A stretch of DNA of 64,000 bases from Bacteroidales bacterium (GCA_016788045.1 JAEUTG010000023.1:35645-99644), one strand, 5' to 3'. Positions 27,452-36,939 are shown, numbered from the stretch's first letter. Program-made: numbers and translations. The notes: generated from the letters alone by a model not told the origin.

Positions 27452-28183
27452 TCAGGCAGCCTTTTTAGGCCTGATGCGCTTAAACCTTAGCTGGATCACA
27501 CCCAGGATGGCTTCACGGAAAATTCCCCTGCTCATTTTTGAGGTGCCTTCAGTCCGGTCAGTAAAAATGATGGGTACCTCTTTGATGGTAAAACCCAGTT
27601 TCCAGGCAGTGTACTTCATTTCTATCTGAAATGCATAACCGGTGAACTTAATCCGGTTAAAGTCGATGGTTTCAAGCAGTTTGCGGCGATAACATTTGAA
27701 CCCGGCGGTGGTATCCATCACCTTCATACGGGTGATCATGCGGACATAATATGAGGCAAAATACGACATCAGCACCCTGCCCATGGGCCAGTTAACCACA
27801 TTAACCCCTTTGATATACCTCGAACCAATGGCAACATCAGCGCCCTGCCTTGCACAGGCATCGTACAACTTAAGCAGGTCTTCGGGATTGTGCGAGAAAT
27901 CAGCGTCCATCTCGAAGATGTACAGGTATTCTCTTTGCATGGCCCATTTAAAACCATGTATATAGGCTGTGCCCAGACCAAGCTTGCCTTTGCGCTCCTC
28001 AATGTGCAGGCGTCCTGAAAATTCTTTCATCAACTCTTTGACAATCAAAGCAGTGCCATCGGGAGAATTGTCTTCAACGATCAGAATATCAAACTCTTTT
28101 TCTAATGAAAACACTTTACGGATAATGCGTTCGATGTTCTCTTTCTCGTTGAAAGTGGGAATTATTACCAGACTGTCTTTCAC
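27452..28183 (-). CDS. Polyprenol monophosphomannose synthase-like GT2 glycosyltransferase
   Basis: 243 residues, GTG start (MKDSLVIIPTFNEKENIERI), the family's normal N-terminus. GT2 motifs: VEDNSPDGT (nucleotide binding) and EMDADFSHNPEDL (metal-binding DxD region), GSRYIKG, and TAGFKCYRR. No C-terminal transmembrane segments follow, so this is the short soluble DPM1-like form. Expected reaction: transfer of a hexose from a nucleotide sugar to polyprenyl phosphate at the inner membrane for glycan or protein modification. Lies 78 bp upstream of pyrC on the same strand. Confidence 0.9.
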   Translation of the reverse strand: MKDSLVIIPTFNEKENIERIIRKVFSLEKEFDILIVEDNSPDGTALIVKELMKEFSGRLHIEERKGKLGLGTAYIHGFKWAMQREYLYIFEMDADFSHNPEDLLKLYDACARQGADVAIGSRYIKGVNVVNWPMGRVLMSYFASYYVRMITRMKVMDTTAGFKCYRRKLLETIDFNRIKFTGYAFQIEMKYTAWKLGFTIKEVPIIFTDRTEGTSKMSRGIFREAILGVIQLRFKRIRPKKAA

Positions 28184-28258
28184 AAGGATGATGATTTAAA
28201 GTGCTAAATTAGTTCAATTTCACGAAAGCAAAACCCAAAAGTTGTTAAAGTTGGGCGG

Positions 28259-29305
28259 TCATTTCTCTTTGACAATGAACAGATAGGCAGGGAAGTGGTC
28301 GCTGTAACCACCTGCATACGCTCCACCGGCGAAGGTACGGAAGGGGTATCCCGCATAAGGACCGTCCTTTTGAATCAGAAACTTCTCGTTATAGATTTTC
28401 GCCTTATAAAATTTCCAGCCTTTGCCCTTTTCAGAGAGCAAGGGCTCGGAGATAATGATCTGGTCGAAAAGGTTCCATGCATCACGGTAGGCAAGTGACC
28501 CGATTCCATCCCTGTGCAACTGCCACATCGGGTTAAAAAGATCTCCTTTGGCAACCTCTTCCTTTTTCCCTTTTGCACCCAGATATTTCAGAACACTCCG
28601 GTCGGTGGGATCATCGTTCAGGTCGCCCATAATGAAGATTTTTGCATCATGATTGATACGCATCAACGAGTCGCTGAGCTTCCTTGATAATTTGGCAGCT
28701 TCAGCCCTGTATTCAGGTCCGCTGCGGCGCGAAGGCCAGTGGTTCACAATTACACTGATGAGTTCGCCATCAAGTTCCCCGGTTACCACCAGCTGATCGC
28801 GGCTGAAAAAGTCGGTGCGTCCAGGCATATACAAGCGTCCGGAAGTGGAATTTACCACCTTAAAAACCGAGGGTTTATAGAGCAGACCTACATCAACTCC
28901 ACGTTTATCGGGAGAGTCATAATGAACAATCGCATAGCCCAGATCCTTCAGGGGCTGGGTATTGATCAGATCTTCAAGCACGCCCCTGTTCTCAATTTCA
29001 GAAAGTCCGATGATTGCCGGGCCTCCTTTTACCATTTCGTTTCCGATTCCGGCAATTACCTTTGCCATATTCGATAACTTGGCCTGATACCGCTGGGCAG
29101 TCCACCGGTTGATGCCGTCGGGCAGAAACTCTGCATCGTTGGTATTCGGATCGTCAATGGTATCAAAAAGGTTCTCTATGTTATAGAAAGCTATGCAGGA
29201 TGCTTTGATTGTCTTTTCCTGACCAGAGACCGAAATTGCAGATACAAACATCACGGCTGTGAAGAGCACTTTCAGTGCCGGATGAAAAAGGCGGATGAAT
29301 TTCAT
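28259..29305 (-). CDS. Secreted endonuclease/exonuclease/phosphatase family protein
   Basis: 348 residues with signal peptide (MKFIRLFHPALKVLFTAVMFVSAISVSG). EEP fold motifs in order: FYNIENLFDTIDDP, IGLSEIENRGVLEDL (metal glutamate), VNHWPSRRSG (catalytic His), MGDLNDDPTD (Asp/Asn), YSDHFPAYL (SDH). Substrate could be DNA, RNA or a phosphoester; the IENLFD type is common in secreted Bacteroidota nucleases and phosphodiesterases. It diverges from a TonB receptor and a DUF5689 lipoprotein, an arrangement I associate with these families in Bacteroidota, which suggests joint work on an extracellular nucleic acid or phosphoester. Confidence 0.87.
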   Translation of the reverse strand: MKFIRLFHPALKVLFTAVMFVSAISVSGQEKTIKASCIAFYNIENLFDTIDDPNTNDAEFLPDGINRWTAQRYQAKLSNMAKVIAGIGNEMVKGGPAIIGLSEIENRGVLEDLINTQPLKDLGYAIVHYDSPDKRGVDVGLLYKPSVFKVVNSTSGRLYMPGRTDFFSRDQLVVTGELDGELISVIVNHWPSRRSGPEYRAEAAKLSRKLSDSLMRINHDAKIFIMGDLNDDPTDRSVLKYLGAKGKKEEVAKGDLFNPMWQLHRDGIGSLAYRDAWNLFDQIIISEPLLSEKGKGWKFYKAKIYNEKFLIQKDGPYAGYPFRTFAGGAYAGGYSDHFPAYLFIVKEK

Positions 29306-29641
29306 AATTGTGATCGATTACAATGAATTTTATACAGTAACAGCCTATATTTCTGACATATACAGCAATCTAGTCAGCATTGCCGCACATCAGCAGCAAT
29401 ACCTTTACACTGCTTCAGCACCATTTATCGGAAACTATACTGTTCAATGGGGCGCAAAGGTATTTATTATCCCTGATTAACCGTAATTTCCAGAGTGAAA
29501 TCTTAACGAAGATTTCGTGCATAAATTTCCTTTCTGTTACTTTTTTTTCGTTCATTTGCACAAATTTTGTTAAAATGCCGGTTTCTACCCTCATCAAAAC
29601 ACCTTTCTGAATGCATTTCTATTTTTCTTAAATTAATTCAC
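29306..29641. other. 336 bp divergent intergenic region (nuclease / TonB receptor)
   Basis: Very AT-rich between 29470 and 29641. TTCATTTGC at 29551-29559 is one base off TAnnTTTGC and lies about 83 bp before the TonB receptor ATG; it is the best promoter candidate. No RNA gene seen. Confidence 0.4.
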
Positions 29642-32395
29642 ATGAAACAAAAGATTTTAATCTTGTTGCTGGCTATCAGCCCGCTATTGGGATTGTACGC
29701 TCAAACCGGCACCGTTTCCGGCAGGGTTACAGATTCTCAGAGCGGAAAAACTTTACCTGCGGTAACAGTTAAGGTTGGGACACAGCAAACTTTTACCGAC
29801 AATGAAGGCTTGTTCAGCCTGCCGGGTATCTCACCCGGTGATGCTGTTATAGAGCTCTCGGCTGCCGGCTATCAGACGCTGACCCAACAAATCTCTGTTA
29901 CAGCTGCAACCAACCTCGGCACACTGAAAATGCTGGCAACCGTAGCTTCGGAGGCCATCAATGACGGAATGTCGGAAGTCAGTATCGCTTCCATTGATTC
30001 CGATGACGATTCAAAAGGCCAAAGCATATCCGGTTTGCTTACTTCAAGCAGCGATGTATTTGAATCTGTAGCTTCCTATACTTTCGGACCGGCCTATTTC
30101 AGAATGAGAGGCTATGATAACGACCTGAATGTCACCTACATAGGAAATACACCCATCAGTGATGTTGAAACCGGTCGTACCACCTGGGCACTCTGGGGAG
30201 GTCTGAACGATGCCACCCGAAACAAGGTATCAGTAAACGGACTTGCTCCGGCAAGTTTCTCCTTTGGCAGCCTTGGTGGTGCTACCAACATCATTACCCG
30301 AGCATCACAGCACCGGGCGCAGACCAAACTCACCTACAGCCTTTCGAACCGCTCCTACACCAACCGCCTGATGTTCACCCATTCAACAGGAATGATGGAC
30401 AACAACTGGGCGGTAACCGTGAGTGGCTCGCGCCGATGGGGCAACGGTGGTTACATCGAAGGCACCTACTACGACGCCTGGGCATGGTTTTTAGGTGTTG
30501 AAAGAAAAATAAACGACAAACATAGTCTGGCATTCACTGCCTTTGCTGCTCCGGTAAAAAGGGGAATGCAGGGTGGTTCTACCCAGGAAGTTTACGACCT
30601 TTCGGGAACCAACTATTACAACCCCAACTGGGGCTATCAGGACGGAAAAGTCCGAAATGCCCGCGAACGCATTATGAACCAGCCGGTTCTGATCCTTAAC
30701 CACTACTGGAAACCATCCGAAAAAACCCAGATTACGAGTGCAGTTTCCTACCTTTTCGGAGAAACCGGAACCACTTCTCTTAACTGGTACAATTCAACGG
30801 ATCCCCGGCCGGATTATTACCGTTATCTGCCAAGTTATTATCCTGAAACACTCCTTGATGAAGGAGGATTTACTTATGACCCGTCCATCGCTGCCGCATA
30901 TGCCGAAAGGTGGAAGAACGACGTAAATACCCGCCAGATCAACTGGGACAGACTCTACCAGGTCAACTACCTGGCCAACCTCGAGGGAAAACAGGCCCGG
31001 TATATCATTGAAAACCGTCACAACGACCAGAGTCAGCTCAACTTCACATCATTCATGAATCACGAGTTCAGTGAAAAATTAAGATTTGACGGCGGTCTTG
31101 AATACAATGCCAATACCGGCACTTTCTACAAAACGCTGCACGATCTGCTCGGAAGTGAATACTGGATAGATGTTGATCAGTTTGCTGAACGTGATTTTTC
31201 GGGCAACGATACCCTGCTTCAGAACGACCTGAACAATCCCAACCGTATTATCAAGGAGGGCGACAAATTCGGTTATGACTATAAATTACATCAGAACAGC
31301 GGCAATATCTGGGGCGTCGCCAACTATTCAACCCGCAAAGTTGACTATTATGCAGGCCTGCAGCTGACCCACACCACCATCTGGCGTGAGGGATTCATGC
31401 GCAATGGCCGTTATCCTGACAACTCGTTCGGTGACGGAGAAAAGTACACCTTTTTTGACTATGCTGTTAAAGCCGGTGCAACCTACAAAATATCAGGAAG
31501 ACACTTTGTGGAAGCGAATGCCGTAATGATGACCCGAGCCACCAGCATCAGAAATGCCTTCCTCTCTTCAAGAATCCGCGATGCCGTGATTCCCGATCTG
31601 AACAGTGAAAATATCATGGGTGGTGACATCTCCTACCACCTGCGCACCCCGTTGGTGAAAGGGAGGATTACCCTCTATCATACCGTGATGACTGACCTGA
31701 ATGAAGTATCAAGCTTCTATCACGACACCTACAATACCTTCGTAAACTATGCCATCCTCGACTTCAGCAAGGTACATCAGGGCATTGAATTTGGTGCCGA
31801 AGTTAAACTTTCGCCCAGGTTTACCCTGCCATTGGTTGCCAGCATCGGCAATTTCAGGTTTACCAACAACCCGATGGTAAATGTTTCTTACGAAAACGGA
31901 TCACAGGCTGACCTTCAGTACCGTACCTATCAGAATTATATGTACGTTCCCGGCACTCCGCAGAAAGCATACTCAGGTGGTCTGAAATTTGCCGGACCCG
32001 ATATGCTGTTCATTGAATTCAATGTGAACTATTTCGACGATGTTTACCTCGACTTCAATACTGAGCGCAGGACCTCCGAAATTGTGTCGCAGGTCGCCGG
32101 CATCGGAGAATCTCCTGAACTGATGGCTGAAATAGTGAATCAGACCAAGACTGACGCGGCTTTTACCATGGATGCCTCTGTGGGCAAATCCTTCAGGGTA
32201 ATGGACAAATACTACATCAACCTGAATTTCAGCGTGAGCAACCTCCTCAACAACCAGGACTTCATCACCGGTGGCTACGAGTCGAACAGGTTCGACCCCG
32301 AAAAACCCAACCTCAGCCTTGGAAATACTTTCGTACCTAAGGTATATTACTACTACGGAAGAACCTTCTTCCTGAATGTCGGATTCCGCTTTTAA
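29642..32395 (+). CDS. TonB-dependent outer-membrane receptor with carboxypeptidase-like regulatory domain
   Basis: 917 residues from MKQKILILLLAISPLLGLYAQ, a signal peptide; 25 upstream codons are open from a TTG but are not signal-like. Residues ~20-105 are a CarboxypepD_reg-like beta-sandwich (GTVSGRVTDSQSGKTLPAVTVKVG). Then a plug domain (FRMRGYDNDLNVTYIGNTPI, and GSLGGATNIITR) and a 22-strand-type barrel ending in the terminal aromatic strand YYGRTFFLNVGFRF. Imports a ligand across the outer membrane with TonB energy. The lipoprotein gene 30 bp downstream and the divergent nuclease suggest the ligand is a product of extracellular phosphoester or nucleic-acid breakdown (inference). Confidence 0.9.
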   Translation: MKQKILILLLAISPLLGLYAQTGTVSGRVTDSQSGKTLPAVTVKVGTQQTFTDNEGLFSLPGISPGDAVIELSAAGYQTLTQQISVTAATNLGTLKMLATVASEAINDGMSEVSIASIDSDDDSKGQSISGLLTSSSDVFESVASYTFGPAYFRMRGYDNDLNVTYIGNTPISDVETGRTTWALWGGLNDATRNKVSVNGLAPASFSFGSLGGATNIITRASQHRAQTKLTYSLSNRSYTNRLMFTHSTGMMDNNWAVTVSGSRRWGNGGYIEGTYYDAWAWFLGVERKINDKHSLAFTAFAAPVKRGMQGGSTQEVYDLSGTNYYNPNWGYQDGKVRNARERIMNQPVLILNHYWKPSEKTQITSAVSYLFGETGTTSLNWYNSTDPRPDYYRYLPSYYPETLLDEGGFTYDPSIAAAYAERWKNDVNTRQINWDRLYQVNYLANLEGKQARYIIENRHNDQSQLNFTSFMNHEFSEKLRFDGGLEYNANTGTFYKTLHDLLGSEYWIDVDQFAERDFSGNDTLLQNDLNNPNRIIKEGDKFGYDYKLHQNSGNIWGVANYSTRKVDYYAGLQLTHTTIWREGFMRNGRYPDNSFGDGEKYTFFDYAVKAGATYKISGRHFVEANAVMMTRATSIRNAFLSSRIRDAVIPDLNSENIMGGDISYHLRTPLVKGRITLYHTVMTDLNEVSSFYHDTYNTFVNYAILDFSKVHQGIEFGAEVKLSPRFTLPLVASIGNFRFTNNPMVNVSYENGSQADLQYRTYQNYMYVPGTPQKAYSGGLKFAGPDMLFIEFNVNYFDDVYLDFNTERRTSEIVSQVAGIGESPELMAEIVNQTKTDAAFTMDASVGKSFRVMDKYYINLNFSVSNLLNNQDFITGGYESNRFDPEKPNLSLGNTFVPKVYYYYGRTFFLNVGFRF

Positions 32396-32425
32396 TCTTT
32401 ATTCATGCAAAAACAATTAAAACAA

Positions 32426-34090
32426 ATGAAAAATATCTTTCAGCTTATTGCAGGACTTTTCCTGATCCTAGCCTCCACCACTTTTACCTCCTGTGTGGAC
32501 GGTGACTTTGAAGAACCTCCCATCATCATTCCAAGGGTTGATTTTGATGCAAATACGACCATTGCTGAACTAAAGGCTTCCTATACAGCCCTTAAACTCA
32601 TCGACGAGGATGTAATCATCAGTGGAATCGTTGTTGCCAATGACGAAAGCGGAAACCTCTATAAAAAGATGGTGATTCAGGACGAAACAGGTGGCATTGA
32701 ACTGGCCCTCGACAAAACCTCTCTTTACAATGAGTATAAGCTGGGACAGCGTGTATTTATCAAATGTAAGGATATGTATATCGGCGATTACAACGAGCTG
32801 ATCCAGCTCGGATACCTCTACAACAATGAAATCGGCCGTCTTCCGGAAGTTTTTATTGCTGCCCATCTTTACCGCGACAGCCTTCCCGGTCCAAAACCTG
32901 TAGCCGATACCATTACACTGAACGAACTTTCCATGGACAAGGTGAGCACCCTGGTTGCTTTTAAAAATGTTCGCTTCACCGATGCCGGGCAGCTTTTTGC
33001 ACCTCAGGATGTTGACAATACCAACCGCGATCTTACCGACATCAGTGGTAACAAAATTATAGTACGCAACAGCAAGTATTCAAACTTTGCCAGCGATACC
33101 CTGCCTTCGGGTTATGGCACTGTGACCGGAATCCTCACTGTTTTCGGGACAACCTGGCAGCTGACTTTGCGCGATCTGGACGATCTGCATGGTTTCAGTG
33201 GCACAAATCCGGTAACTCCCGGCACCGGTACCGGTACGTTTGAAGACCCCTACGATGTAACCAAGGCCATGGCAACCAGCACAGGTACCGGTGTTTGGGT
33301 TGAAGGATTTATTGTTGGTGTTTACGAAACCGATGTTGAGCCGTTTGCTCCCAACTTTGTTTCACCATTCCGCACCAACAGCAATTTCCTGATCGCTGCT
33401 TCTGCTGACGAGACCAACCTTGCCAACTGTATGCCGGTTCAGCTGCCTTCAGGTGCTATCCGCGACGCACTGAACCTGAATACCAACGACGGAAATAAAG
33501 GAAAAGAGGTGAAAATACTCGGTAACCTTGAATCTTACTTCAGTCAGGCTGGCATCAAAGGGGTGACCGGTTATTGGCTCGATGGTTCCGGTATTGTTCC
33601 GGCTACTGGTTTCTTTACCGAAGAGTTCGCCACTACCCTGGGCCAGTTTACCGGCACCAGTGTTTCCGGTGACCAGATATGGGAATGGGCCAGTTTTGGA
33701 AGCGGCTGCGCCAAGATGAGCGGTTATGCAAACTCCGTCAACAATGCCAATGAAGACTGGCTTATTTCACCACAGATATCACTGGCCGGCAAAACCGGAG
33801 TCACCATCAGTTTTGAAGAAGCCATCAATTACATCACTACGATTGATGATATGAAAGTTCTGGTTTCGACCAATTACGACGGTACCAGCAACCCGAACGA
33901 CGCCACATGGACAGAACTGAGCGGTTTCACCCGCTCTCCGGGCAACAGCTGGACGTTTGTTCAGAGCGGAGAGGTGAGCCTCGCTGCCTTCGAAGGTCAG
34001 AATATCCGCGTAGGATTCAAGTATGTAAGTTCTGCTTCCGCCGGAGCAACCTGGGAAATCGGCCGTGTTGTACTGACTTCTGCCAAATAG
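32426..34090 (+). CDS. DUF5689 / DUF6359 surface lipoprotein with choice-of-anchor-type C-terminus
   Basis: 554 residues from MKNIFQLIAGLFLILASTTFTSC, a lipoprotein signal. Residues ~35-260 match DUF5689 (TIAELKASY, DVIISGIVVANDESGNLYKKMVIQDETGGIELAL, an OB-like barrel). Residues ~270-390 match DUF6359 (GTFEDPYDVTKAMA, GVWVEGFIVGVY). The last ~165 residues resemble a choice-of-anchor J/cleaved-adhesion jelly roll (FFTEEFATTLGQF...NEDWLISPQISL). Starts 30 bp after the TonB receptor stop and ends before a strong terminator, so it is the second gene of that operon. Plausible role is surface capture of the receptor's ligand; the OB-like fold would fit nucleic acid but this is inference. Confidence 0.85.
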   Translation: MKNIFQLIAGLFLILASTTFTSCVDGDFEEPPIIIPRVDFDANTTIAELKASYTALKLIDEDVIISGIVVANDESGNLYKKMVIQDETGGIELALDKTSLYNEYKLGQRVFIKCKDMYIGDYNELIQLGYLYNNEIGRLPEVFIAAHLYRDSLPGPKPVADTITLNELSMDKVSTLVAFKNVRFTDAGQLFAPQDVDNTNRDLTDISGNKIIVRNSKYSNFASDTLPSGYGTVTGILTVFGTTWQLTLRDLDDLHGFSGTNPVTPGTGTGTFEDPYDVTKAMATSTGTGVWVEGFIVGVYETDVEPFAPNFVSPFRTNSNFLIAASADETNLANCMPVQLPSGAIRDALNLNTNDGNKGKEVKILGNLESYFSQAGIKGVTGYWLDGSGIVPATGFFTEEFATTLGQFTGTSVSGDQIWEWASFGSGCAKMSGYANSVNNANEDWLISPQISLAGKTGVTISFEEAINYITTIDDMKVLVSTNYDGTSNPNDATWTELSGFTRSPGNSWTFVQSGEVSLAAFEGQNIRVGFKYVSSASAGATWEIGRVVLTSAK

Positions 34091-34110
34091 GTTTTTATTC
34101 CTTCACCATA

Positions 34111-34149
34111 AAACCAAAGGCTGCCCGAAAGGCAGCCTTTGGTTTTTTA
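34111..34149 (+). terminator. Strong terminator after the TonB/DUF5689 operon
   Basis: A perfect 15 bp stem (34111-34125 with 34131-34145, AAACCAAAGGCTGCC and its complement), loop CGAAA, followed by further T. Starts 20 bp after the stop codon. Confidence 0.85.
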
Positions 34150-34175
34150 TTTAAAGGATTCTGTAAAAAGAAGGA

Positions 34176-34372
34176 TGTGCCCTGTGCTTCGAACCATTTT
34201 TCGAAAACATCATCCTGTTCCAAATCATCCCTGATCCCGAAAAACACCCAGCTACCGGAATCTTCGTTACATCCCTGTGCTGGTCCGCGTCTTATTTTCT
34301 GACGCGGACTTCCATAGCCTCTGTCCATCCTTCTTTGGCGTGAGTCACCCAACTTGTCTGCCTGTCTGCCTG
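34176..34372. repeat. Intergenic repeat, copy A
   Basis: About 195 bp closely matching copies at 34495-34722 and 36588-36822. Shared blocks include TCGAACCATTT, CTTCGTTACATCCCTGTGC, and a hairpin GTCCGCGTC-N9-GACGCGGAC at 34283-34309, then CTTCCATAGCCTCTGTCCATCC and CACCCAACTTGTCTGCCTG. Minus-strand open frames through it are not conserved as protein between copies. Function unknown. Confidence 0.85.
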
Positions 34373-34384
34373 ATCAGTATAAAA

Positions 34385-34483
34385 ATCTCCGGATGAACCA
34401 GAACGTGCCAATTAAATGCATTGGTGTCGTTCACACGCACCTGCCTGTTTGCCCATGCAGACAGGTCAGAAAATAAGATGCGC
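34385..34483. repeat. Intergenic repeat block D, copy 1
   Basis: About 100 bp matching 36838-36939, sharing ATTGGTGTCGTTCACACGCA, CCTGCCTGTTTGCCCATGCA and CAGAAAATAAGATGCGCG. The last string is nearly the reverse complement of the loop and right arm of the hairpin in copies A-C (CGCGTCTTATTTTCTG), so the block carries an inverted piece of the A repeat. Confidence 0.8.
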
Positions 34484-34494
34484 GCGAACTTTGG

Positions 34495-34722
34495 GCCCGG
34501 TGGCTTCGAACCATTTCCCGGAAATAACTTCTTCCTTCAATTCGACATTGTCTCCGAAAAACACTCAGCCACCGGGATCTTCGTTACATCCCTGTGCTGG
34601 TCCGCGTCTTATTTTCTGACGCGGACTTCCATAGCCTCTGTCCATCCCTTTTTGACGTGCGTCACCCAACTTGTCTGCCTGTCTGCCTGGAGCTTTCAGG
34701 CAGACAGGGCTTGTCACCGTGT
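34495..34722. repeat. Intergenic repeat, copy B
   Basis: Second copy of the A repeat. The GTCCGCGTC hairpin is at 34600-34626. An additional perfect 12 bp stem CCTGTCTGCCTG/CAGGCAGACAGG with a 7-base loop lies at 34678-34708. Lies directly downstream (in gene orientation) of the DUF4143 ATPase. Confidence 0.85.
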
Positions 34723-34865
34723 CTTATGATAAATTTCGGAATCTCTATATGAACAAGAATAGGCTGATCTTCAGAAATTTGACATTGTCAAGAAATTCCT
34801 GAAGGAAGCTTTGATTCAGCCTGAATTCTCTGTTGCCAGGTATAAATTCAGAACTTTTTCCAATT

Positions 34866-36173
34866 TTATGAATTTCTTGTGGCAGCACACGCAAAGTACA
34901 ATGGCACAAAGGTGATCTTCTGCTCAGCCAAATGACCATATCGGGCATCAGACAATACTATCGCGGATTCAACATTTTTAAATGTATCCAACAATAAATG
35001 CAGACTTTTCAATCTTCCTGAACTTCCGCTTTTCACTTCAATGGGTATGATCTTACCCTGCTTCTCAATCAGGTAATCGGTTTCGGCATTACTACTACGT
35101 GCCTCTCTCGCCCAGTAGTAAAGTCCTCCTTCAGAAACTGCCCTGATTTCCTGTCCGACAAACTGTTCAGCCAATGCCCCCCTGAAAATAGCCAGAAGGT
35201 CTGTCTTCATGTATTCAGTTGAATGGGACAGTCCACTAAGCCTTGAAAGCAACCCTATGTCCAGCATAATTGCCTTGAACTTTTTCCCGGAAGAACCGGC
35301 ACCAAGTGGAAGTCCGGCAGGAGAAGTAGCTTTTACCCTGCTGATTAATCGGGCAGTTTCGAGAAGTTCAAATGCTTTTTTGATGGTTGGATTAGCAAAC
35401 CCATCGGCAAGCGTTGAGTATTTGATCTGCTGTCCAATGTTTTGGGGAACGTTTGAAAGGACTGAATTTAGGCAGGTTTTATCTGCTCTCCCTGCATATT
35501 TTGAAAAATCCTGCCTGAAGGTTTCTATCAAATCGGTTTGTATCTCAATAACAGACTGCATGCTGTTTGTTTCAACGTAAGTTTTTACGCATTCAGGCAT
35601 CCCGCCAATAAAGAAGTATTTTTTCAACGCTTCCGTCAACATGCTGTGTGTGGTTTCTGATAAGGCTTTTGGTTCTTCTGAGATGACCTCTGCTGCCAGT
35701 GATTTCCCGGTAGCGATCAGGAATTCCCTGAATGTCATTGGATTCATAGTAACCAGGTGCACCCGCCCGACCGGAAAAGAAATATCACCTAGAGCGAACT
35801 CCAATAACGATCCTGCTGCTATAATATGCAAAGCTGGCAATTGCTCATAAAAATATCTTAATGATACTATAGCTTTGGGACAAGCCTGGATTTCATCAAA
35901 AAACAACAAGTCCTCTCCAGCGACAATCCTGCTGTTAAGTAGCAGTTCCAATTCCTGAACGATTCTGGCAATGTCAAAATTCAGTTCGAAAATTTTTGAA
36001 TAATCGGGCCGCTTCTCAAAGTTTATAATATGCGTTTGACCTTTAAAATGATTTTTCCCAAAATCTGTGATGGAGTAAGACTTGCCTGTTTGCCTGGCTC
36101 CTCTCACTATCAAAGGTTTACGTTCAGGCTTTTCTTTCCATTCAAGAAACAAAGTGGTTATATCCCGTTGCAT
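34866..36173 (-). CDS. AAA ATPase with C-terminal DUF4143 (PD-(D/E)XK-like) domain
   Basis: 435 residues. Walker A GARQTGKS at 25-32, Walker B LLFFDEIQ at 89-96, sensor-like HIIAAGSLLEFAL, and the family string VTMNPMTFREFL. The C-terminal DUF4143 part carries NAETDYLIEKQGKIIPIEVKSG with D366, E379 and K381, an arrangement like the PD-(D/E)XK nuclease core. These proteins occur in many copies in Bacteroidota and archaea, often on accessory DNA; the cellular role is unknown. It stands alone, flanked on both sides by copies of the A repeat, in a stretch otherwise without genes. Confidence 0.9.
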   Translation of the reverse strand: MQRDITTLFLEWKEKPERKPLIVRGARQTGKSYSITDFGKNHFKGQTHIINFEKRPDYSKIFELNFDIARIVQELELLLNSRIVAGEDLLFFDEIQACPKAIVSLRYFYEQLPALHIIAAGSLLEFALGDISFPVGRVHLVTMNPMTFREFLIATGKSLAAEVISEEPKALSETTHSMLTEALKKYFFIGGMPECVKTYVETNSMQSVIEIQTDLIETFRQDFSKYAGRADKTCLNSVLSNVPQNIGQQIKYSTLADGFANPTIKKAFELLETARLISRVKATSPAGLPLGAGSSGKKFKAIMLDIGLLSRLSGLSHSTEYMKTDLLAIFRGALAEQFVGQEIRAVSEGGLYYWAREARSSNAETDYLIEKQGKIIPIEVKSGSSGRLKSLHLLLDTFKNVESAIVLSDARYGHLAEQKITFVPLYFACAATRNS

Positions 36174-36587
36174 ATTCTATATTTTGATATGACAAAGATA
36201 CAAATCTTTTAAAATATCAATGTTATTTTTATGATTATCCTATATTATATCAAGGGTACTTTGGTATGTTTCCTATAATTTAACAAGGATACTCTCCCTC
36301 ATCCGGGCGTGGAGCACGGTTTTGAAAAGTTAGGATTCGTTTCTTTAGCAGCAGACAAGGGGACAAGCTTGCCTGCCGAAACAGCATGCAGGCGGGGAGA
36401 AATTGGAACAAGGAGACAAAAATTGCTACAGAGAACGGAGCATAGGGATTCCATAGCAAGAAGAATGTGCCCTGTGTCCCTTGTCCGCAAGCCAATGCTC
36501 TCGACTCCACCCGACTACCGCGTGAGTTCTCATCAAAGTCCTTGAATATTTATCAGATTGACAGTACTGCATCCAATGCTCCATAAA

Positions 36588-36822
36588 GTGTGCCCTGTGG
36601 CATCGAACCATTTTTCGAAAACATCATCCAGTTCCAAATCATCTTTGATCCCGAAAAACACTCAGCCACCGGAATCTTCGTTACATCCCTGTGCTGGTCC
36701 GCGTCTTATTTTCTGACGCGGACTTCCATAGCCTCTGTCCATCCCTCTTTGGCGTGCGTCACCCAACTTGTCTGCCTGAATGTCTGAATGCGGCAGGTAG
36801 ACAGGGCTTGTCACCTTGTCGC
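36588..36822. repeat. Intergenic repeat, copy C
   Basis: Third copy of the A repeat, hairpin GTCCGCGTC/GACGCGGAC at 36697-36723. Same orientation as copies A and B, 2.1-2.4 kb away across the ATPase gene. Confidence 0.85.
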
Positions 36823-36837
36823 ATGAAAAGCAACGAA

Positions 36838-36939
36838 ATCTCCGAATGAAGCAGAATGTGCCGATTTAAAACATTGGTGTCGTTCACACGCACCTGCCTG
36901 TTTGCCCATGCAGAAAGGTCAGAAAATAAGATGCGCGTC
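36838..36939. repeat. Intergenic repeat block D, copy 2
   Basis: Matches 34385-34483 over ~100 bp with a few substitutions, and follows copy C in the same order as D1 follows copy A. Confidence 0.8.

Noticed and set aside
34095..34352. Minus-strand 85-codon open frame over the terminator and repeat copy A
   Set aside because: It runs through a terminator hairpin and intergenic repeat, is not preserved in copies B and C, and has no protein-like features.
36281..36590. Possible small genes in the GC-richer stretch before repeat copy C
   Set aside because: Open frames of 60-80 codons exist on both strands over the same bases, with no signal peptide, motif or promoter box.
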